Part shown: positions 27,744 to 37,322 of the stretch, in pieces
Position numbering within the stretch: the stretch's first letter is position 1
Layout of the letters: every line of letters starts with the position of its first letter
Source of the DNA: Stutzerimonas zhaodongensis
Lineage (GTDB): Bacteria; Pseudomonadota; Gammaproteobacteria; Pseudomonadales; Pseudomonadaceae
Reading direction: 5' to 3'
DNA length: 64,000 nucleotides
NCBI RefSeq assembly: GCF_003696365.1
Contig: NZ_RFFM01000002.1
Coordinates: 124,001-188,000 of the forward strand
Translations under genes and position numbers: made by a program
Notes under the pieces: model-generated
Databases searched by the model: none
Seen by the model: the letters and a program-made list of their open reading frames with translations, nothing else
What the model was told of the DNA's origin: nothing

Positions 27744-28083
27744 ATGGATTCACCTATTGAGTTCCAAGCAAGTTTGTCTGGATGACTGCTTGCGTAGGGA
27801 GTATTCAAACAGCCGGCAAACAAATCGGTAAATCGATAGGAACAGTAGTACTAATTGCCGGGCTTGATAATTGACAGACACTATCGAACCGATAGTCCGC
27901 ACAGGTATAACTGCCCTGCCAATAGTTCTAAATAGGCCCGCAAAGCCAGGCATGGCAATAGCTGCGTTCCGTCATCGATTCTATCGATAACTACTGTTAA
28001 TGCCTTTTGTTATCGAAACCCCACAACGAATGGCAGCATGACTACCGCTAGATTTTTAGCAGTAATCAATCAAGGAGTTTGCC
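27744..28083. promoter_or_regulatory. Divergent intergenic region with clustered TATCGA motifs
   Basis: The 340-base gap between two secreted small genes holds ACTATCG-AAC-CGATAGT, a 7-bp inverted repeat (27880-27896), ATCGAT-TCT-ATCGAT (27974-27988), and further single copies of TATCGA at 27833-27839 and 28011-28016. The spacing suggests a cluster of binding sites for one regulator controlling both genes. No named regulator fits by eye. Confidence 0.4.
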
Positions 28084-28335
28084 ATGAGAACTTACGCCCT
28101 ACCCTTTCTAATTGCTTTGGTTTCTTCAGGAAGTGCATTTGCAAGTCAGCCGGCAGATCCTTCAGATAACCAAGTCAGTAATCTCCAAACAAGTGAGGAT
28201 ATTTACCAGATCATTCAAGAAGATAATTCCAAGCGTGCTCCGGAGAAAACGGCGAATGCAGTTGAAGGCGATTCCAAGTCGCTGCAGGAGCGTGAACGCG
28301 AGCGCAAAGGCCTCCCTCGTTATTGGAATGGCTAA
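28084..28335 (+). CDS. Small secreted protein, unknown function
   Basis: The ATG at 28084 follows AAGGAG. The 83-residue product has a signal peptide ending near GSAFASQ, then a hydrophilic, charged mature part of about 64 residues with QEDNSKRAPEKTANAVEGD and RERERKGLPRYWNG. No family is recognised. It is divergent from the DUF2790 gene. Confidence 0.6.
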   Translation: MRTYALPFLIALVSSGSAFASQPADPSDNQVSNLQTSEDIYQIIQEDNSKRAPEKTANAVEGDSKSLQERERERKGLPRYWNG

Positions 28336-28357
28336 CGGTGCGGCAAACGTTGATGAC

Positions 28358-28386
28358 CTGGCCGGTTACAAGCTACAGCCGGCCAG
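28358..28386 (+). terminator. Hairpin downstream of the small secreted gene
   Basis: CTGGCCGG and CCGGCCAG form 8-bp arms around a 13-base loop, 22 bases after the stop codon. No T-run follows, so it may be a weak or Rho-assisted terminator. Confidence 0.4.
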
Positions 28387-28708
28387 CCTCGACGGAACGA
28401 TTGAGCGGGGCTAGGCTCGCCCGCTCCGGTTGCCTATCGCAACTTTGCTTCCGCCTCAATAGAACCGCCTGTGGCGATCCATCTTTCATACATCATCGAG
28501 CGACCTCTGCAGCGCTAATGCAGCAACGATGACAATGCCCTGATTGGTTGCGTGAGCCGACAAGCCACGCAGAGGCGGTCGTTTATTCCAACACCCATCA
28601 TCTCACTTGAGACGGCCTCTACGAGCATTTCCGTTCTCGATGACTCCGAAAACAACCACTCGTTGAACACAAACGGCTCGAACTCCCGCCCCATTAGGCT
28701 TCTCTGCA

Positions 28709-28948
28709 TTATCCACAGAACCTGTGGATAACACTGTGCACATATTTGGGATGACTTGCTCAAATGCCCGGCTGACGTGGCCTCGCCACAGATCGGCGAG
28801 TTTTTACCCAATTGCAATAACTCAATATAAATCAATGATTTAGAGTTTTACATATTGACGAGCGAAACGCTGGAGGACAGGGCCATCCGATTGTTCGTCC
28901 TGATGTGCATAACAATTTCTGTCAACGCCTTTTTAAGAAAAAAAAGCA
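28709..28948. repeat. DnaA-box element, copy A
   Basis: TTATCCACA (28709-28717) and its inverted partner TGTGGATAA (28723-28731) are followed by an AT-rich core (about 28800-28856) and TGTGCATAA (28904-28912), then GTCAACG and a TTTTTAAGAAAA run. All three match the DnaA-box consensus TTATNCACA. The first and third boxes are 195 bases apart, versus 194 in the copy at 54562. The two copies share many blocks in the same order and orientation. The rest of 28336-29241 shows no gene that I can support. Confidence 0.7.
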
Positions 28949-29241
28949 GCAATAACGCTGGACAAAACAGTTTTTCGGCCTTACTCGATAGCACATTGCC
29001 ACCGACACCCATCGGCCCTATTCAGTTTTGAGCTTTGGCGACTTCATTGAAGGACTGAGTTCGCCCACCGACTTTGCCGTAGGCGATGGAGAATCAGGAT
29101 TTCATTCGTCAACGTCACTGCGTTGGAAACTATACCGTTCGGCCCGTTGCCAAAATCTGCGCCAGATGAACGCCTGGTATCGCCCCCTTCCGGACCGAAT
29201 GTCGTGTTGTCAGCGCCGCCGTCCGCGCCTGAGGAAATTCG

Positions 29242-30696
29242 ATGAGACCTCCAAAAGTTATGCATCACGGCGCCCGAGAAGGCGTCACGGGCTCGTGCCA
29301 CCAGCTCTGGATGGACGACCACTGCAGCGTTCTGATTGATTGTGGGCAGTTTCAAGGTACGGATGAAAAGACTGGCGACGATCTGTTGGCCCTGGATTTC
29401 CCCATCGAGGGCATCAAGGCTCTGATAGTGACCCATGTCCACATCGACCACGTCGGTCGGATCCCTAACCTCCTGGCCTCGGGATTCGAAGGTCCGATAC
29501 TGTGCAGCGAGCCTTCGGCTCGCCTCCTGCCGATCGTGCTGGAGGATGCGTTCCGCCTCTCCATCAGCCGCGATCAGGAGCAACTGGAGCGCTATCTGAA
29601 TACGGTCGAGCAGCGGATCATTCCTTTACCTTATGGCAACTGGTTCACCCTGCATGAAGCAGACGACGCGATGTGCAAGGTTCGTCTTCAGCCTGCTGGG
29701 CATGTGCTCGGTTCGGCTTACGTCGAGCTGGAGTTCAGCGCGCCGGGCACGGCTGAAAAGCGTGTCGTGTTCAGTGGCGACCTTGGTGCGCCGCACTCGC
29801 CGCTTCTGCCTGACCTCGTGCCGCCCGAGCGCGCGGATCTGTTGATCCTGGAAAGCACCTACGGCGATCGCCGCCACGAAGACCGCTCGCATCGCCGCGA
29901 CCGTCTGCAGGCAGCTATCGAACGTGCGCTTGCTGACCAGGGAACCGTACTCATCCCGTCCTTCAGCATTGGCCGGACGCAGGAACTGCTCTACGAGCTC
30001 GAAGAGATTCTTCACGATAAAAACGAATCGACTCAAGCCACTCGCTCCGTCGGTGAACCCAGCGAAGCCGGCAGTGACGGCGCGCCCGATATCGATTGGC
30101 CTCAGATCCCTATCATCCTCGATTCGCCTCTGGCTACTCGCTTCACCAAGACCTATACAGAGCTGCAGGGCTTTTGGGATGAAGACGCCCGACACCGCAT
30201 GGAGGAAGGGAGAAAGCCGCTCGCCTTCAAACAGCTCATTACTGTCGACACCCACGACGAGCACATACGTATCGCCCAGCACCTCACCGACACCGCGCGG
30301 CCTGCGATCGTCATTGCCGGCAACGGCATGTGCTCGGGTGGCCGAATCGTCAACTATCTGAAGGCGATGCTTGGTGACTCACGGCATAACGTCGTGTTTG
30401 TCGGGTATCAGGGCAAAGGTACGCCAGGGCGAGACATTCAGACGCATGGGCCCGACGGGGGCTATGTCGAACTGGATGGGGAGCGGATTGACATACGCGC
30501 CGGAATCGACAGCTTACTCGGCTATTCGGCGCACGCCGACCAGGCTGATCTGGTTGGTTTCGTCACGCGAATGAAGGAGTGGCCCACGGAGATCCGGCTT
30601 ATCCATGGTGAAGATCAAGCCAAGCGAACGCTGGCTGAAGTGCTCGAGGCGAAATACCAGGAAGCAGGCAAGCAATCGAATGTAGTGATTCCTTGA
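29242..30696 (+). CDS. Metallo-beta-lactamase RNA-metabolism protein (beta-CASP type)
   Basis: The ATG at 29242 follows TGAGGAAATTCG. The 484-residue protein has the MBL signature HVHIDHVGRIP, then the beta-CASP region (LILESTYGDRRHEDRSHRRD and VLIPSFSIGRTQELLYEL), ending with GYSAHADQADLVGF and LIHGEDQAKRTLAEVL, which are the RMMBL motifs. Relatives cleave RNA 3' ends (CPSF-73/RNase-J-like) or act on nucleic acids in bacteria. All motifs look intact, so it is probably an active zinc nuclease; its substrate is not known. It stands alone before a PilZ gene on the other strand. Confidence 0.85.
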   Translation: MRPPKVMHHGAREGVTGSCHQLWMDDHCSVLIDCGQFQGTDEKTGDDLLALDFPIEGIKALIVTHVHIDHVGRIPNLLASGFEGPILCSEPSARLLPIVLEDAFRLSISRDQEQLERYLNTVEQRIIPLPYGNWFTLHEADDAMCKVRLQPAGHVLGSAYVELEFSAPGTAEKRVVFSGDLGAPHSPLLPDLVPPERADLLILESTYGDRRHEDRSHRRDRLQAAIERALADQGTVLIPSFSIGRTQELLYELEEILHDKNESTQATRSVGEPSEAGSDGAPDIDWPQIPIILDSPLATRFTKTYTELQGFWDEDARHRMEEGRKPLAFKQLITVDTHDEHIRIAQHLTDTARPAIVIAGNGMCSGGRIVNYLKAMLGDSRHNVVFVGYQGKGTPGRDIQTHGPDGGYVELDGERIDIRAGIDSLLGYSAHADQADLVGFVTRMKEWPTEIRLIHGEDQAKRTLAEVLEAKYQEAGKQSNVVIP

Positions 30697-30781
30697 ATGG
30701 AGCCCTTGCTGCTGCATGGGGCAACAAGTCAGCGTCGATCGGTGAGTCCGCTGGACCACCGACCGGCCGCGGCATCGATCA

Positions 30782-31081
30782 TCAACTCATTGAGAGAATG
30801 GTCAGCCCTAGGCTCTGACGACCATCTTCGAGGTTGTCGATTCGTACTACTTCGGTTAGCGCGTCCAGGCCAGTCAGCTCTGCATGCTCGGAAGGTATCT
30901 GAACTCGAATCTTCTCACCCTGCTGGAACGAGCCTGCGACGAGCACCTGCATGCCGGTACTCGAAAGATCATGGCAAACGCCCTGGATGCTCTGACCGCC
31001 CTGTGAAAGCGTTATCGGCGCATTCAAATTCATACGAATGAAATCGCGCTTCTCGCTGTAATTCCTTTCTACTTGAAACAT
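30782..31081 (-). CDS. PilZ-domain protein (paralogue 1)
   Basis: This 99-residue protein has RNYSEKRDFIRMNLNAPITL (the PilZ RxxxR motif) and CHDLSSTGMQVLV (the D/NxSxxG motif), so it should bind cyclic di-GMP. It closely matches the PilZ protein at 60134-60433 in length and in most residues, including the SEKRDFIRM and DLSSTGMQVL blocks. It is monocistronic, downstream of a hairpin and convergent with the MBL gene. Confidence 0.85.
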   Translation of the reverse strand: MFQVERNYSEKRDFIRMNLNAPITLSQGGQSIQGVCHDLSSTGMQVLVAGSFQQGEKIRVQIPSEHAELTGLDALTEVVRIDNLEDGRQSLGLTILSMS

Positions 31082-31260
31082 CTTTTCGTCCCTAAAGTGA
31101 GTATTGAAATCGCCATACGCGCCCTGAATTGGCCTATCAGGCGTGACGTGAGGCGCTCAGCTTGGAACGCATTTGACACGGGAGTTCACTCGGCGACGAA
31201 AAAATAACCGATCTGACTCTTGCTGGCCGCAAGCAAGCTCGAAAGGCCTCACGCTTGTAC

Positions 31261-31287
31261 GCCAGCAGCCCGGTTCGGGCTGCTGGC
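31261..31287 (-). terminator. Large GC hairpin downstream of the peroxiredoxin gene
   Basis: GCCAGCAGCCCG and CGGGCTGCTGGC form perfect 12-bp arms around GTT, 40 bases past the peroxiredoxin stop. The strength suggests a transcript end, but no T-run follows on either strand. Confidence 0.45.
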
Positions 31288-31326
31288 TCGCGAAATGATC
31301 GCTCTGAGGTGTGTCGCGAAAGCGGA

Positions 31327-31965
31327 TTAGCGGTTGGGCTGAGGGGTCAGCCTAAGGTACGGCTTCACGGCACGATAACCTTTCGGGAAACGCTGCTTGA
31401 TCTCTTCTTCGTCCTTGAGCGAAGGCACTATTACCACCTCGTCGCCGTCCTGCCAGTTGGCCGGGGTGGCGACCTTGTGGTTGTCGGTCAGCTGCAGCGA
31501 ATCGATCACCCGCAGGATCTCGTGGAAGTTGCGCCCGGTGCTCGCCGGGTAGGTGATGGTCAGACGCACCTTCTTGTTCGGATCGATGACGAACAACGAG
31601 CGCACCGTCAGGGTGTCGTTGGCATTGGGATGAATCAGGTCGTACAGCTCGGAGACCTTGCGGTCGGCGTCAGCCAGGATCGGGAAGTTGACGCGGGTGT
31701 TCTGCGTTTCATTGATATCGTCGATCCACTTGATGTGCGAGTCCACTGGGTCCACGGACAGGGCGATGGCCTTGACGTTGCGCTTGGCGAACTCGTCCTT
31801 CAGTTTGGCGGTGAAGCCCAGTTCGGTGGTGCATACCGGGGTGAAGTCGGCGGGGTGCGAGAACAGCACACCCCAGTTGTCACCAAGCCACTCGTGGAAG
31901 CGGATGCGGCCTTCGCTGGAGTCTTGTTCGAAGTCGGGGGCGATGTCGCCGAGACGGATGCTCAT
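31327..31965 (-). CDS. 1-Cys-type peroxiredoxin (Prx6/AhpC-TSA family)
   Basis: The ATG at 31965 follows AAAGGAG and gives a 212-residue protein. The peroxidatic motif is SHPADFTPVCTTELG, with the catalytic cysteine in PVCTTE; the resolving cysteine expected of 2-Cys enzymes is not obvious, so a 1-Cys mechanism is likely. The C-terminal domain with TYPASTGRNFHEILRVIDSL matches Prx6-type members. It reduces hydroperoxides in the cytoplasm. It is co-directional with the hydrolase gene at 32016-32597, 50 bases away, and may share a transcript. Confidence 0.88.
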   Translation of the reverse strand: MSIRLGDIAPDFEQDSSEGRIRFHEWLGDNWGVLFSHPADFTPVCTTELGFTAKLKDEFAKRNVKAIALSVDPVDSHIKWIDDINETQNTRVNFPILADADRKVSELYDLIHPNANDTLTVRSLFVIDPNKKVRLTITYPASTGRNFHEILRVIDSLQLTDNHKVATPANWQDGDEVVIVPSLKDEEEIKQRFPKGYRAVKPYLRLTPQPNR

Positions 31966-32015
31966 CGTGTCTTCTCCTTTGCGTGGGTTGCTGCGTTTAT
32001 CAGGCCAGCCGGCGC

Positions 32016-32597
32016 TCAGGCGCTCCGGCGACCGTGCTGCTCGATACGGTTCTGCAGGCGGTACAGAAAAGCAAAGCCCTGCTCCCAGCGGTGATGTCCC
32101 GACGCGACATTGATATGCCCTGCACCGGACATAATCGCTGTATCGCTGCCCCAATTGCCGCCCATTTCTATGGCACGTGCGGCGCTGGCCGCGTTGTCGT
32201 TATCCGATCCGACCAGTTGACTGGCGAAAGGCAATGGCTGGCGCGGTATCGGGGCAAAATTACGCAAGGCTTCCGGGCATCCAATGCGTTCGACATCGGC
32301 AGGCGCGACCAACAAAGCGCCGCGGACTTTACCCAGCAGCTCCAGAGGAGCTGCCGCGGCCCAGTGTGCAACGGTGATGCAACCCAGGCTGTGGGCCACG
32401 AGGATGACTGGATCAGCACTTGAGGCGATGCTGAGCTCCAGCTCGGAGACCCAACTTTCCCGACGCGGAGTCACCCAATCCTGCTGCTCAACCCTGGCGG
32501 TGTTGGGCAACGTGCGGTGCCAATGACTTTGCCAGTGCTCATCAGCCGAGCCTTGCCAGCCTGGAACGATCAGATAACGGATGGATTCATCGCGCAT
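32016..32597 (-). CDS. Serine hydrolase of the RBBP9/YdeN family
   Basis: The ATG at 32597 follows AGGAGGT. The 193-residue protein has YLIVPGWQGSADEHWQSHWH near the N-terminus, the nucleophile elbow AHSLGC, an acid in LVGSDNDNAASAARA and a histidine in GAGHINVASGH, all typical of RBBP9-type hydrolases. The substrate is unknown. It precedes the peroxiredoxin gene on the same strand. Confidence 0.8.
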   Translation of the reverse strand: MRDESIRYLIVPGWQGSADEHWQSHWHRTLPNTARVEQQDWVTPRRESWVSELELSIASSADPVILVAHSLGCITVAHWAAAAPLELLGKVRGALLVAPADVERIGCPEALRNFAPIPRQPLPFASQLVGSDNDNAASAARAIEMGGNWGSDTAIMSGAGHINVASGHHRWEQGFAFLYRLQNRIEQHGRRSA

Positions 32598-32645
32598 GTC
32601 GGCGCACCTCCTGTGATTCATGCCGGCCAGTCTAGATGCTTGCAA

Positions 32646-32841
32646 ACTCCGGTTAAAAGAATAAGAAATTCTTTCTTTATTCTTATTGAGAATATCAATT
32701 TTGTAACCTGGTTATTCCTTTAAGATATATAAATGTTCTGAAATATTATTTTTAAGAATAAATCAGTTCCTCCTAATATCCGCTCCACGCCTTGCTGCTG
32801 CGGTTTTCCGGCCGTTGCGTAAGGCTTTCACGGAGACGGAA
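32646..32841. promoter_or_regulatory. AT-rich promoter region upstream of oscA
   Basis: The region includes AATAAGAA (32660-32667) and TTCTTATT (32680-32687) as an 8-bp inverted repeat, and TTATTCCTT at 32712-32720, a sequence like half-sites reported for CysB. The unusual AT-richness and position before the sulfate genes fit a CysB-type regulatory region. Assignment to CysB is inference. Confidence 0.4.
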
Positions 32842-33021
32842 ATGACCGCGACCAATCGCAACCCAGAGCTGCAGGACGAAGCCAGCATCCTGCGCGAGAT
32901 ACATAGGGTGTTGAGCGGCCTCAAGTTCGGCTCGGTTGAAATAACCGTGCACAACGGCGAGGTCGTTCAAATCGAGCGCAAAGAAAAGTTTCGCCTGCCG
33001 CCTAGCAACAAGAACACCTGA
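32842..33021 (+). CDS. oscA: DUF2292 small protein OscA-like, sulfur starvation
   Basis: The ATG at 32842 follows GGAGACGGAA and encodes 59 residues with ASILREIHRVLSGLKFGSVE then ITVHNGEVVQIERKEKFRLP, matching the DUF2292/YezD family. In Pseudomonas corrugata a gene of this type next to sbp, oscA, is known to be needed for use of organosulfur compounds and for chromate resistance. Here it precedes sbp and the sulfate transporter, and a chromate transporter follows cysA, in line with that link. Confidence 0.75.
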   Translation: MTATNRNPELQDEASILREIHRVLSGLKFGSVEITVHNGEVVQIERKEKFRLPPSNKNT

Positions 33022-33060
33022 CGATTCTAAACCCCGATTTATCAAGCCCGACTGGACCAC

Positions 33061-33138
33061 CGGAGGGCGTGACCATGAGTAGAACCACAGCATGAACACG
33101 CACCGGTACTGCAGCTGTCGCCCTCCGCGAATGCGGAG
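33061..33138 (+). promoter_or_regulatory. Mutually exclusive RNA hairpins in the sbp leader
   Basis: CGGAGGGCG (33061-33069) can pair with CGCCCTCCG (33119-33127), but part of the latter (CTCCGC, 33123-33128) can instead pair with GCGGAG (33133-33138), so the two stems exclude each other. In addition TGCAGCT (33110-33116) can pair with AGCTGCA (33198-33204), which overlaps the sbp Shine-Dalgarno AGGAG at 33195-33199. The layout suits a translation-coupled leader switch. Confidence 0.45.
33075..33095 (+). CDS. Upstream micro-frame MSRTTA, coupled to a CSC leader frame
   Basis: The ATG at 33075 follows a strong GGAGGG seven bases upstream. The frame encodes MSRTTA and stops at TGA 33093-33095, overlapping the ATG (33092) of the next short frame by ATGA. 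It would deliver ribosomes to the leader peptide below. Confidence 0.4.
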   Translation: MSRTTA

Positions 33139-33142
33139 CTAA
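33092..33142 (+). CDS. Candidate cysteine leader peptide (16 codons)
   Basis: The frame reads [16 protein letters not shown] and stops at TAA 33140-33142, 64 bases before the sbp start. The Cys-Ser-Cys codons (TGC AGC TGT, 33110-33118) are the same bases that can pair with the sbp Shine-Dalgarno region. If a ribosome stalls there when cysteine is short, the pairing would be prevented and sbp translation freed. It is too short for statistical coding evidence; the codon arrangement and location are the argument. Confidence 0.45.
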   Translation: MNTHRYCSCRPPRMRS

Positions 33143-33206
33143 AAGCCCCGAAAACGAATTCAGTAACAGCCAAAAGCACAATCGATCTGTATTCAGGAGC
33201 TGCACC

Positions 33207-34205
33207 ATGTCCATTCGTCGCTTCGCCCTCGCCGCCCTGGCGAGCGCGCTGATCGCCGGCCCTGCACTGGCCGCCGATACCCTGCTCAACGTGTCCTACG
33301 ATCCGACGCGCGAGCTCTATGTGGAATTCAACGACGCCTTCAACAAGCACTGGCAGGCCCAGGGCCATGAGCCGATCAAGGTCCAGCAGTCCCATGGCGG
33401 CTCCGGCAAGCAGGCCCGTGCGGTGATCGACGGCCTGCGCGCCGATGTGGTGACGCTGGCCCTGGCTGGCGATATCGATGAGCTGCATCGCCTCGGCAAG
33501 CTGATCCCCGAGGATTGGCAGACCCGCCTGCCGGAAGCCAGCACGCCCTATACCTCGACCATCGTGTTTCTGGTGCGCAAGGGCAATCCGAAGGGCATCA
33601 AGGACTGGGACGACCTGGTCAAGCCGGGCGTCGAGGTGATCACGCCAAACCCGAAAACCTCCGGTGGTGCGCGCTGGAATTTCCTCGCCGCCTGGGCCTA
33701 TGCGCAGCAGAAATACGGCGACGAGCAGCAGGTCCAGGCCTTTGTCGAGAAGCTCTACAAGAACGTGCCCGTACTGGACACCGGTGCCCGCGGCTCGACC
33801 GTCACCTTCGTCAACAATGGCATCGGCGACGTGCTGCTGGCCTGGGAGAACGAAGCCTTCCTGGCACTGAAGGAACAGGGCGGCGAAAACTTCGAGATCA
33901 TCGCGCCGTCGCTGTCGATCCTCGCCGAGCCGCCGGTGGCTGTGGTGGACAAGAACGTCGAGCGCAAGGGCACGCGGGCGGTAGCCGAGGCCTACCTGAA
34001 CTACCTGTACAGCGAGGAAGGCCAGCGCATCGCGGCGAAGAACTTCTACCGGCCACGCAACGAGGCCGTGGCCGCCGAGTTCAAGGACCAGTTCCCGGCG
34101 CTGAAGCTGGTCACCATCGACGGGGATTTTGGTGGCTGGAAGGCCGCACAACCGAAGTTCTTCAATGATGGCGGCCTCTTCGACCAGATCTATCTGACCG
34201 AATGA
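33207..34205 (+). CDS. sbp: Periplasmic sulfate-binding protein
   Basis: The ATG at 33207 follows AGGAG. The 332-residue protein has a signal peptide ending near AGPALAAD and the Sbp motifs [20 protein letters not shown] and [17 protein letters not shown]. Sbp binds sulfate (and thiosulfate) in the periplasm and delivers it to CysTWA, whose genes follow. It may also bind chromate, a structural analogue. Its leader contains the CSC micro-frame. Confidence 0.93.
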   Translation: MSIRRFALAALASALIAGPALAADTLLNVSYDPTRELYVEFNDAFNKHWQAQGHEPIKVQQSHGGSGKQARAVIDGLRADVVTLALAGDIDELHRLGKLIPEDWQTRLPEASTPYTSTIVFLVRKGNPKGIKDWDDLVKPGVEVITPNPKTSGGARWNFLAAWAYAQQKYGDEQQVQAFVEKLYKNVPVLDTGARGSTVTFVNNGIGDVLLAWENEAFLALKEQGGENFEIIAPSLSILAEPPVAVVDKNVERKGTRAVAEAYLNYLYSEEGQRIAAKNFYRPRNEAVAAEFKDQFPALKLVTIDGDFGGWKAAQPKFFNDGGLFDQIYLTE

Positions 34206-34232
34206 AGCTACTGCGCTTGCTCATGCTGCGTT

Positions 34233-34293
34233 GAAGACCGGCTCGTGCCTGCTCATTTACAGCCCGTAAACTCCGCGGCCCTCGCCGGTCTTC
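34233..34293 (+). promoter_or_regulatory. Long stem-loop between sbp and cysT
   Basis: GAAGACCGG (34233-34241) and CCGGTCTTC (34285-34293) form 9-bp arms with a 43-base loop, in the 187-base gap between sbp and cysT. It may protect the abundant sbp message or attenuate readthrough into the permease genes. Confidence 0.45.
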
Positions 34294-34392
34294 GCCTTGC
34301 CTGAGCTGCGCTCGTGACGCTTCAGCCGAACCTCCTCAATCGGATCGCGATGACCACGGCGGATTCTTTTCCGCCCTGTCGAAGGAATAGTC

Positions 34393-35211
34393 ATGTCCCG
34401 CCGAACCTCCCCCGTCATACCCGGCTTCGGGCTGACGCTGGGCTACACCCTGGTGTACCTCAGCCTGTTGGTGCTGATTCCCCTGGGTGCGCTGTTTCTC
34501 AAGACCACCGAACTCTCGTGGGCGCAGTTCATCGCCATCGTCAGCGCGCCGCGCGTGCTGGCGGCGCTCAAGCTGAGCTTCGGCACCGCCTTCGCTGCCG
34601 CCGTGCTCAATGGCATCATCGGCACGCTGCTGGCCTGGGTGCTGGTGCGCTACCGTTTCCCCGGTCGCAAGATCATCGAGGCGATGATCGACCTGCCCTT
34701 CGCCCTGCCGACAGCGGTGGCAGGCATCGCCCTCACCGCGCTATATGCGCCGAACGGGCCGATCGGCCAGTTCGCTACCGACCTGGGCTTCAAGATCGCC
34801 TACACCCCACTGGGCATCACCCTGGCGCTGACCTTCGTCACCCTGCCCTTCGTGGTGCGTACCATTCAGCCGGTGCTGGCCGATATCCCTCGGGAAGTCG
34901 AAGAAGCCGCGGCCTGCCTTGGCGCCCGGCCGCTGCAGGTTGTTCGCCATGTGCTGCTGCCAGCGCTGCTGCCCGCCTGGCTGACCGGCTTCGCCCTGGC
35001 CTTTGCACGCGGCGTCGGCGAGTACGGCTCGGTGATCTTCATCGCCGGCAACATGCCGATGAAGACCGAGATCCTGCCGCTGCTGATCATGGTCAAGCTG
35101 GATCAGTACGACTACGCCGGCGCCACGGCCATCGGCGTGCTGATGCTGGTGGTGTCGTTTGTTCTGCTGCTGTTCATCAACCTGCTGCAGCGCCGCATCG
35201 CGCATTCCTGA
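34393..35211 (+). CDS. cysT: Sulfate/thiosulfate ABC transporter permease CysT (CysU)
   Basis: This 272-residue permease has several hydrophobic segments, beginning with [20 protein letters not shown], and the ABC permease loop with [27 protein letters not shown] (EAA motif). It pairs with CysW to form the inner-membrane channel. The ATG follows AAGGAATAG. The gap from sbp is unusually long at 187 bases with a stem-loop, but the direction and order are those of a sulfate operon. Confidence 0.92.
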   Translation: MSRRTSPVIPGFGLTLGYTLVYLSLLVLIPLGALFLKTTELSWAQFIAIVSAPRVLAALKLSFGTAFAAAVLNGIIGTLLAWVLVRYRFPGRKIIEAMIDLPFALPTAVAGIALTALYAPNGPIGQFATDLGFKIAYTPLGITLALTFVTLPFVVRTIQPVLADIPREVEEAAACLGARPLQVVRHVLLPALLPAWLTGFALAFARGVGEYGSVIFIAGNMPMKTEILPLLIMVKLDQYDYAGATAIGVLMLVVSFVLLLFINLLQRRIAHS

Positions 35212-35224
35212 AGAGGCCACCGAC

Positions 35225-36100
35225 ATGACTTCCGCCTCCCTATCGGTGACCGCAAACACCACCGCCAATGCCACGCGCCGCGGCAACGCCCTCGGCCGCC
35301 GGCTGCTGATCGTCGCCGCCTGGCTGGTCTTCGCGCTGTTCCTCTTGCTGCCCCTGGTGATCGTCGTCAGCGAGGCGCTGAAGCAGGGCTTCGGCACATT
35401 TTTCACCGCCATCTTCGAACCCGACGCCCTGGCGGCGCTCAAGCTCACCCTGCTTGCCGTGGGCATCTCGGTGCCGCTCAATCTGGTGTTCGGCGTCGCC
35501 GCCGCCTGGTGCGTGAGCAAGTACGAGTTCCGCGGCAAGAGCTTGCTGGTGACCCTGATAGACCTGCCGTTCTCGGTCTCCCCGGTCATCGCCGGCCTGA
35601 TCTACGTGCTCTTGTTCGGCGCCCAGGGCTATTTCGGCGAGTGGCTGAGTGATCGCGATATCCAGATAATCTTCGCCGTGCCCGGCATCGTCCTGGCGAC
35701 ACTGTTCGTCACCGTGCCCTTCGTTGCCCGCGAGCTGATCCCTCTGATGCAGGAACAGGGCAGCACCGAGGAAGAAGCCGCGCGGCTACTCGGCGCCAGC
35801 GGCTGGCAGATGTTCTGGCACATCACCCTGCCGAACATCAAATGGGGCCTGATCTACGGCGTGGTGCTCTGCACCGCGCGGGCGATGGGCGAGTTCGGCG
35901 CCGTGTCGGTGGTTTCCGGGCATATCCGCGGGCTGACCAACACCCTGCCGCTGCACGTCGAGATTCTCTACAACGAATACAACCATGTCGCCGCGTTCAG
36001 TGTGGCCAGCCTGCTGCTGGCCCTGGCGCTGGTGATCCTGCTGCTCAAGCAGTGGAGCGAGTCGCGTATCGCCCGCCTGCACGCCAACTCCGAGGACTGA
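35225..36100 (+). CDS. cysW: Sulfate ABC transporter permease CysW
   Basis: The ATG at 35225 follows AGAGGCCACCG, 13 bases after cysT. The 291-residue protein has transmembrane segments beginning [20 protein letters not shown] and the EAA loop [26 protein letters not shown]. It is the second permease subunit. The N-terminus is a 20-residue Ser/Thr/Ala-rich extension not needed for the fold. Confidence 0.92.
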   Translation: MTSASLSVTANTTANATRRGNALGRRLLIVAAWLVFALFLLLPLVIVVSEALKQGFGTFFTAIFEPDALAALKLTLLAVGISVPLNLVFGVAAAWCVSKYEFRGKSLLVTLIDLPFSVSPVIAGLIYVLLFGAQGYFGEWLSDRDIQIIFAVPGIVLATLFVTVPFVARELIPLMQEQGSTEEEAARLLGASGWQMFWHITLPNIKWGLIYGVVLCTARAMGEFGAVSVVSGHIRGLTNTLPLHVEILYNEYNHVAAFSVASLLLALALVILLLKQWSESRIARLHANSED

Positions 36101-36102
36101 CC

Positions 36103-37092
<990 letters not shown>

Positions 37093-37322
37093 CTACCGCA
37101 TGGCATCGCTTCGAGCGGCGAAATTTCACAAAGGTCAGTCGTTCAGAGATGGCGCAGCAAATAAAGCTGCGCTGCCTCTGGCGAATACATGACATATCGG
37201 TAGCATTCACCCGCCGAAACCGCCGAGCGGCCCAGGCCCTTCCAACTCATAAAAAGACCGCTAGCCGCATTTTCGCCCTCATTGAGGGTCAGTGAGCGGC
37301 GCTGCGAGCGAGGCACGCCTTG

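Noticed and set aside
28709..28948. A true chromosomal origin of replication
   Set aside because: DnaA boxes are present, but no dnaA, dnaN or rpmH gene is adjacent and a second similar copy exists, so a genuine oriC is not supported.
33042..34151. A 369-codon minus-strand frame across sbp
   Set aside because: It lies opposite sbp, which is supported by family motifs and a good ribosome binding site.
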